The position numbers and the translations under genes were made by a program. Under the pieces are notes generated by a model that searched no databases, was not told where the DNA came from, and saw only the letters and a list, made by a program, of their open reading frames with translations. From an uncultured Bacteroides sp. (GTDB taxonomy: Bacteria; Bacteroidota; Bacteroidia; Bacteroidales; Bacteroidaceae): a stretch of DNA of 12,566 nt. The stretch covers positions 1 through 12,566 of the forward strand of contig CAUHML010000094.1 of the NCBI GenBank assembly GCA_959606905.1. The letters are read 5' to 3'. Positions 7,059 to 12,566 of this stretch are shown here, one piece after another. Within the stretch, counting starts at the first letter, position 1; every line of letters starts with the position of its first letter.

Positions 7059-8123
7059 TTATTTTACCGGTGGATTCATAATGCGGATAGCATTACGCAA
7101 ATAAGGATAAGATTCTTCTGTACCATCAATTGTATATTCATACTCCATATGATAAGTTCCGACCCCTCCTTTTACACATTTTTTCCCGTTAATAATAGGT
7201 GTCCAACGTGCCATACCTTCCAATGACTTCATTTTATTTCCATATCGATCAGTGAAATCAGCCCCACCAGACAAAGCCCATTTTTCAAAGTTTTCAGTTA
7301 CAATATATTTCTTAGCAACTTCTTCTGCAGTCAAATGCCCATCAAAGTTTCTTATTGTAGAGTTTAAACGGCTATCCAAATGGTCACGTCCAGTATTATC
7401 TCCTGGAGAATCATAAGCCTGCACTATAAAATAATTAAAATAAGGACCTGACTCCGATACAATACTTTGTGGCTCACCGTCAATTACTAATAGCCTGTCT
7501 GTACCCGATTTTGGTCCGATTCTTTCTCCCAAGGTCTGAATGAACAACAACATATTCTCATCACTTCCACTCATGTTACCTCGATGACCAAAATTAGGCT
7601 CATAGTCAATATCAAAGCCATCATATCCATATTTATCAATACTATCACATATTGCATGGGCATATTTCTTTATAGCTTCTTCCTTATTCTCATTCCATCC
7701 CCAGAATTCCAGATAATTATCTTTATATTCCTCGGGAGTCAATTGGTCACCGATATTTTGAACAATAAAACACATCAAAGCTTTAGTCCCTTTTACATTT
7801 TGTACATAACGCAAATCTTTTGTTTGCGCTTCTGTCAAATTTCTCCAGTTACCCCAAATAGAAACAAAATCCACACTATCAGGAAGTCCGGCTAAACATT
7901 TTTCTAAAGTAGCTCCATTTCCGGTCCAATTACCAAACCATCCGAAAGCAACCGGATGATCTGTTTTCTTATAAGCGCGAAGCTGGGCATAGTATTCTTC
8001 CGGAAGTGACGACTGAGTCATATCTTCCTGGAATTTTGGTTCCATGTCTGTCCAATCATCACACGCTGTATTCGCAACCGTTATGCCAAATAACAACATT
8101 ATAAAATAGAATATCTTTCTCAT
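7059..8123 (-). CDS. GH18 lipoprotein, probable surface endo-beta-N-acetylglucosaminidase
   Basis: A 354-aa lipoprotein. The signal peptide ends at NTAC with Cys21, followed by DDWTDME, an acidic stretch that suggests export to the cell surface. The GH18 motif is intact: residues 168-175 read DGFDIDYE, with Glu175 as the acid/base and Asp173 positioned to assist the substrate acetamido group. QAYD at 235-238 fits the later GH18 strand that carries a conserved Tyr. The length matches single-domain bacterial endo-beta-N-acetylglucosaminidases, which cut the chitobiose core of N-glycans. Beside SusCD this enzyme would free the glycan for import; a binding-only role is less likely with these residues kept. 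The ATG at 8121-8123 opens the signal peptide and lies 32 nt after the SusD-like stop. An upstream in-frame GTG at 8157-8159 overlaps that stop and is rejected. Confidence 0.84.
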   Translation of the reverse strand: MRKIFYFIMLLFGITVANTACDDWTDMEPKFQEDMTQSSLPEEYYAQLRAYKKTDHPVAFGWFGNWTGNGATLEKCLAGLPDSVDFVSIWGNWRNLTEAQTKDLRYVQNVKGTKALMCFIVQNIGDQLTPEEYKDNYLEFWGWNENKEEAIKKYAHAICDSIDKYGYDGFDIDYEPNFGHRGNMSGSDENMLLFIQTLGERIGPKSGTDRLLVIDGEPQSIVSESGPYFNYFIVQAYDSPGDNTGRDHLDSRLNSTIRNFDGHLTAEEVAKKYIVTENFEKWALSGGADFTDRYGNKMKSLEGMARWTPIINGKKCVKGGVGTYHMEYEYTIDGTEESYPYLRNAIRIMNPPVK

Positions 8124-8155
8124 ACTATTTATATTAATATAGATTATACTATTAT

Positions 8156-9733
8156 TCACTTATCCCTACGCTGCCACCAAACCTTAGTCTGATAATTATC
8201 AGCACCACCCAATTTACTTACAGCAGCATTTACATTAGCAGCATTACGAATATATTCCGATGGTGGGAACGGAATACGATTAGCGGAAGGAAGATTGGTT
8301 ACATTTCCATTCAATAACGGGAAAAAACGCGGATACCCAGTACGACGATACTCGCTCCATGCTTCTTGTCCCAAAGGCCACATTGCAATCCATTTTTGGG
8401 TTATTAATCTTTCCAGTTTTTCTTCCTCACCAGCATCATCTTTCCATTTGATAGTTATAGAACTAATAGCACTTTCATTCCCCTTATTCTCATTAGGATC
8501 TACATAATCAGCCTGAGTACTTGATTCATCATTCAGGTATTGGTCAATACCATCCGATACTCCCCATTGTGCAAAAGAAAGTCTGATAGCTGATTCATAC
8601 AAATCTTTCACCGTTTCTCCTTTTACATCCCATCCTAACATTGCCGCTTCAGCTTTATTAAAAGCTGTTTCAGCTGCACTCATCCATAAAGTACGATCCA
8701 TCTCTCCAACATTTATTCTAGAGAAAGTCGGTCCGGTAATATCATTACCATAAGACAAACCTGCGCGCATACCCACATAATCATCATCTCCTTTATCGCT
8801 CGTTTTCTTTTTAAAATATTTCGACATACGTGGATCGTTGTATCCTTTCATATAAGATGTAATATCGGCAGAGACACATTGGTCAGGCCATTGCACTAAT
8901 ACCGTATACAATTGATTTTTAGTGCCTAAAGAAGTTGCGTTATCTTCATTGGAAGTAATTACCCCTATAGAATGGTTAATAGCTTCCTCCGCCATCTGTC
9001 TGGCATATTCACGATCTGCAAAACGAATACGAATGGCCATACGTAGTTTCAGTGAATTTGCAAATTTCACCCATTTCTCAAAATCACCGTCATAAACTTT
9101 ATCATACTTAGCCATCGTTCTGTTGTTTGGATTTTCGGTCACATAAACAGTCATTACATTAATTGCATCAGTCAGATCAGTAAACATTGCATGATATGCT
9201 TCCTCCATTGTATCGTAAGGAGTCGAAAGTTTATCACTTGAAATTTGGGAATAAGGAAGTGCCCCATACATATCAAGCATACGATGCATTGTCGCAATTC
9301 TTAGGATCTGTGCCCATGCAAAGTTAACCCCTGTCCCTTGGGTTACATTCTTTATTTTATTCCATGCACCATACGTCAATACCATTACATTATCATCTGC
9401 AAACTGCCAGTTTAACCAGTTCTCGGGTGCGTTATATGTAGCAAAATTTGCCCCTTTAAACTTATCTGTTGCCATTACTTGATAACGTCCATAGCAGTCA
9501 CCAATCAAGGATTCATTGGTATTATAAATGTTTTCAGTAGCTATGGGATATGCATAATCACATAAAGTCAAGAAGAAAGCATTGGCAGCAAATCCATCTC
9601 GTCCAAGTTCTTCTTCCGAAACTTTTCCCAACGGATCATTCAAGCTATTATCCATGCATCCTTGTAACATTGGAGTTCCAACAAGCATACAGCCTGCAAT
9701 AGAAATCTGCGTTATGAATTTATATATTTTCAT
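8156..9733 (-). CDS. SusD-like (RagB/SusD superfamily) outer-membrane glycan-binding lipoprotein
   Basis: A 525-aa lipoprotein with signal peptide lipobox LQGC (Cys26). It carries marks of the SusD-like_2 branch: RMLDMYGALPYSQ near 151-163, YDTMEEAYHAMFTDLTDA near 173-190 in the helical TPR-like region, and near the C-terminus ITQKWIAMWPLGQEAWSEYR followed by RTGYPRF. The length is typical. SusD-like proteins sit as a lid over their SusC partner on the outer surface and help capture the oligosaccharide. The gene starts 18 nt after the SusC-like stop, the usual arrangement for a co-translated pair. The specificity for N-glycan is taken from the neighbours and not from binding residues. Confidence 0.95.
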   Translation of the reverse strand: MKIYKFITQISIAGCMLVGTPMLQGCMDNSLNDPLGKVSEEELGRDGFAANAFFLTLCDYAYPIATENIYNTNESLIGDCYGRYQVMATDKFKGANFATYNAPENWLNWQFADDNVMVLTYGAWNKIKNVTQGTGVNFAWAQILRIATMHRMLDMYGALPYSQISSDKLSTPYDTMEEAYHAMFTDLTDAINVMTVYVTENPNNRTMAKYDKVYDGDFEKWVKFANSLKLRMAIRIRFADREYARQMAEEAINHSIGVITSNEDNATSLGTKNQLYTVLVQWPDQCVSADITSYMKGYNDPRMSKYFKKKTSDKGDDDYVGMRAGLSYGNDITGPTFSRINVGEMDRTLWMSAAETAFNKAEAAMLGWDVKGETVKDLYESAIRLSFAQWGVSDGIDQYLNDESSTQADYVDPNENKGNESAISSITIKWKDDAGEEEKLERLITQKWIAMWPLGQEAWSEYRRTGYPRFFPLLNGNVTNLPSANRIPFPPSEYIRNAANVNAAVSKLGGADNYQTKVWWQRRDK

Positions 9734-9751
9734 TTGGTTATTCTTTTATCG

Positions 9752-12566
9752 TTAAAACTGTATTTTTACATTAAATCCCCAACTTCTCAAACTTGGTTGC
9801 ATAAAGTAATCAACACCTTGATAATAAGTACCAGTAGAAGCGGTAGCTTCCGGATCAAATGGTGCTTTATTATAAATCATCCACAAGTTGTGACCTGTTA
9901 TTGACAAACTAAGATTACATTTGTTATTAAACCATTTGGCTGGAAGTGAATAGCCCACCGATAACTCTTGTAAACGAACATTAGTAGCACTATATACATA
10001 GTTAGACATCAATCCACTTATTCCACCCACTTCTGTATAATAAGTCTGGGGATCCACTTTTCCATTATTTACAGGAACACCTTCATTATCACGTGCTAAA
10101 GCTGTGACCTTAGATACTCCGAACTGATCCATTACAGCTTGTGTTGGTGAGATAACAATACCTCCAAAGCGGGCAGCAAGCATGAATCCCAAGCTAATGC
10201 CTTTATAAGAGAAATCATTTCTAAAGCCTAAATTGCTCTTAGGCAATACAGAGCCAATATGAATAAACTCATCCGAATTCTTTATATCCTCTTTTTTCAC
10301 ATTCTGGCTCGCTTTATCAATAAATACATTTCCTTCGTTATCACGTTTCAAACGATTAGTGACATACATGTCTCCCATGCTTCCTCCTTTACGAAGAATA
10401 ACTTTAGCCGATCCAATGCCACCTTTATCTATCTCACTCAAACTATAGTGATTACCTTCATCATCCACTGCATCATCCAAGAGTTCTACAATCTTATTTT
10501 TATTAAAACTAAAAGTCAAATTTGAATTCCACGAGAAATCTCCCCATGATTTATTGTACCCTAAAGAAAATTCCATACCTTTATTCTCAATATTACCAGA
10601 CTGCGCATACATAGTCGCATATACAGCGGTTCCTGATAAAGGAACTTGGAATGTTTGTTTGCGAGTATTAGCCTTATACCAGGTAACTTCCAAACTTAAA
10701 CTATTATTAAAGAATTTGGCATTCAAACCAGCTTCCCAAGAATTAGTACGTTCAGGATAAAGTTTAGGCAAAGGACGATAAGTTTGTAATTTCCATTGAC
10801 TAGTCGCAGGGTCCCACTCATACGTTTTGTTGGAAGAAAGATTCTTAGGAATAGGAGCACCTACTGAAGCAAATGAGCCGCGTACTTTCAAATAAGTAAT
10901 AGCTTTGGGTAATTTTACCATTTCGGAAATAACTCCTGAAAGCCCTATTGATGGATAAAAGAAAGATGATTGTTCTGTATTAATCAATGCTGAATCCCAA
11001 TCATTACGCCCGGTTAAAGTCATATATAACATACTCTTCCAGCCAATTTCCGCACTAGCAAAAATAGAGTTGGTACGTTGTTTATATCCACTTTCTATAG
11101 GATAAGTATCTTTATCCAAGGTAGTAGTCATATTATATAGACTAAAAACATTAGACATATCTTTCAAACCACCTTGGAATCCTCTTTCGTCATAATAAGT
11201 TTGAGTAAAACTACCGCCAATATTAGCACTTAAACTTAAGTCACCAAAGCGTTTATTAATATTAGCCATCACGTCTGCATAAGCCTGTCTATCGTCAGCT
11301 TTATAGTACTTATAGAATCCATAAATAGAACTATTAGTAAAGTAAAGGTCAGTAGAAGCATTTCTTTTATCTGAATAATCATTGGTTGCATTATCAATGC
11401 GGACACGCCCTGTCACATCAAGCCAATCTAAAATTTCATATTTTAAACTGGCATTAGCCATGTAGCGTTGTTTTTTCATACCATGGTTCATCTCATTAGC
11501 CACCCAATATGGATTATTTTTCATACTGTATCCAGGGTCCCCCCATCCCCAGTTCTGTACATCTATCTTACGAGTTGTGTCATACGTTTTATACATCCTC
11601 ACAGCTTCAAAGTTTTCGCCACGCGGGAATAGATATACGGCTGGTAGTGGATTGAAATATTCACCTTGTGCCATTAGATTAAGATCTTCTTGAATAATAT
11701 AGCTAAAACCCACATCTAATGTCATTTTATCCTTCAGGAATTTTGTTGTATTTCTGAAGGTAAAATTGTAACGGTCATATTTGCTATTTTGAATGATACC
11801 AGTTGCATTAGTAGTACCTACAGACAGATAAGTTTGATTCTTTTCATTACCAACAGATAAAGAAACGTTATTCTGAATATTAGTACCTGTATTGAAAAAA
11901 TCTTTTGGCTCATAAGTTCCGAAAAGGGAAGACGCTTTATCTCCCCATGAAGCAAAGGAACCTGCGCGGTTTATATAAGAATTTTGGAATTCAGGCATTA
12001 TAAAAGGATTGGAAAAAGTAGAATTATTAGAAATAATAATTCGTGCCTTACCTTCTTTTCCCTTCTTTGTAGTAATTAAAATTACACCAGACGCTGCATT
12101 AGAGCCATACAAGGCCGCAGCAGCAGGTCCACTTAATACAGACATGCTTTCAATATCTTCCGGATTGATATCAGATATACCCTCTCCTCTCGGTTGGGCT
12201 GAATATTGTCCGTTAGTGTCACCTTTATTTGTATTAAAAATAGGAACACCATCAATTACATATAAAGCATTATTGTCTGAAGATATAGATTTGGTACCAC
12301 GCATAACTACACGCGTAGCCCCTCCAACACCGGATGAAGATGCATTGATATTAACACCAGCCACCTTTCCAGCCAGTGAGTTCATAAAATTGGCACTTTT
12401 TACAGTTGTCAATTCATCACCTTTTACTTCTTGCACATTATAGCTTAATGCTTTAGTTGCGCGCTTGATACCTAATGCAGTAACGACTACTTCGTCCAAC
12501 ACCTGCGTATCTTCTCCTAAAGTAACCTTCAAGGGTTGTGCACTAGTAAGCGTGATTGCTTGGGAG
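9752..12566 (-). CDS. SusC-like TonB-dependent outer-membrane transporter, N-terminus outside the window
   Basis: The frame stays open to the window edge, giving 937 visible C-terminal residues. It begins in the last strand of a carboxypeptidase-regulatory-like domain (SQAITLTSAQPLKVTLGED), followed by the SusC signature LDEVVVTALGIKR at about visible residues 23-35. A TonB plug domain follows (SLAGKVAGVNI, RVVMRGTKSIS, ALYVIDGVPIFN, GVILITTKKGKEG). The rest is a beta-barrel that ends in GFNVKIQF, with the terminal Phe needed for barrel insertion. The protein imports oligosaccharide into the periplasm using TonB energy, with the SusD-like partner as lid. The signal peptide, most of the N-terminal domain and the promoter lie upstream of the window. 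No frameshift is seen. A TTG at 12530-12532 is an internal Leu codon and not a start. Confidence 0.96.
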   Translation of the reverse strand, partial: SQAITLTSAQPLKVTLGEDTQVLDEVVVTALGIKRATKALSYNVQEVKGDELTTVKSANFMNSLAGKVAGVNINASSSGVGGATRVVMRGTKSISSDNNALYVIDGVPIFNTNKGDTNGQYSAQPRGEGISDINPEDIESMSVLSGPAAAALYGSNAASGVILITTKKGKEGKARIIISNNSTFSNPFIMPEFQNSYINRAGSFASWGDKASSLFGTYEPKDFFNTGTNIQNNVSLSVGNEKNQTYLSVGTTNATGIIQNSKYDRYNFTFRNTTKFLKDKMTLDVGFSYIIQEDLNLMAQGEYFNPLPAVYLFPRGENFEAVRMYKTYDTTRKIDVQNWGWGDPGYSMKNNPYWVANEMNHGMKKQRYMANASLKYEILDWLDVTGRVRIDNATNDYSDKRNASTDLYFTNSSIYGFYKYYKADDRQAYADVMANINKRFGDLSLSANIGGSFTQTYYDERGFQGGLKDMSNVFSLYNMTTTLDKDTYPIESGYKQRTNSIFASAEIGWKSMLYMTLTGRNDWDSALINTEQSSFFYPSIGLSGVISEMVKLPKAITYLKVRGSFASVGAPIPKNLSSNKTYEWDPATSQWKLQTYRPLPKLYPERTNSWEAGLNAKFFNNSLSLEVTWYKANTRKQTFQVPLSGTAVYATMYAQSGNIENKGMEFSLGYNKSWGDFSWNSNLTFSFNKNKIVELLDDAVDDEGNHYSLSEIDKGGIGSAKVILRKGGSMGDMYVTNRLKRDNEGNVFIDKASQNVKKEDIKNSDEFIHIGSVLPKSNLGFRNDFSYKGISLGFMLAARFGGIVISPTQAVMDQFGVSKVTALARDNEGVPVNNGKVDPQTYYTEVGGISGLMSNYVYSATNVRLQELSVGYSLPAKWFNNKCNLSLSITGHNLWMIYNKAPFDPEATASTGTYYQGVDYFMQPSLRSWGFNVKIQF

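Noticed and set aside
7584..7895. Plus-strand open frame rich in Ile and Phe that could look like a small membrane protein
   Set aside because: It is antisense to the GH18 catalytic region; the hydrophobic content comes from reading AT-rich codons backwards.
8124..8159. N-terminal extension of the GH18 protein from a GTG overlapping the SusD-like stop
   Set aside because: The downstream ATG at 8121-8123 gives a clean lipoprotein signal peptide; the extension would put 12 residues ahead of it.
12009..12443. Plus-strand open frame of 144 codons opposite the SusC-like gene
   Set aside because: It lies wholly inside the conserved TonB plug coding region on the other strand, has no recognisable domain or ribosome site, and its composition is that expected of an antisense reading.
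1..12566. Search for mobile elements, CRISPR arrays, tRNA or rRNA genes and a local regulator
   Set aside because: No transposase, repeat-spacer pattern, RNA gene or sensor/sigma factor gene was seen. All long gaps are under 170 nt and the coding is uniform in strand and style.

Overview
The window is one contiguous, single-strand (minus) stretch of a polysaccharide utilization locus (PUL) from a gut-type Bacteroides or close relative. The signs are a tandem SusC-like/SusD-like pair, lipoproteins with acidic residues right after the lipobox cysteine, DUF1735 surface glycan-binding proteins, AT-rich intergenic DNA, weak Shine-Dalgarno sites and almost gapless packing. Nothing mobile, no RNA gene and no CRISPR array is visible.

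In transcription order (high to low coordinates), a surface module comes first: a SusC-like TonB-dependent transporter cut at its N-terminus by the window edge, a SusD-like lipoprotein, a GH18 lipoprotein with an intact DGxDxDxE motif, and two tandem DUF1735 lipoproteins, one ending in a LamG-like domain and the other in an F5/8 type C (discoidin) domain. A 13-bp perfect inverted repeat follows. Next comes a processing module: a DUF4838/GH163-type secreted enzyme with a C-terminal discoidin-like domain, a second hairpin, an AmpG-like MFS permease, a GH130 phosphorylase, and the first 16 codons of another secreted protein.

The gene set fits host N-glycan catabolism. The GH18 enzyme would release glycan at the cell surface, SusCD and the DUF1735 proteins would bind and import it, the GH163-type enzyme would remove antennary GlcNAc in the periplasm, the permease would carry the trimmed Man-beta-1,4-GlcNAc core across the inner membrane, and GH130 would phosphorolyse it to mannose-1-phosphate and GlcNAc. 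From memory, this order resembles the B. thetaiotaomicron BT1032-BT1040 part of the complex N-glycan locus. That synteny was not checked here. On that model the cut gene at the left edge would be a GH92 alpha-mannosidase. The locus type therefore appears to be known. The less explained parts are the paired binding proteins, the permease specificity, and the hairpins and repeats that divide the operon.
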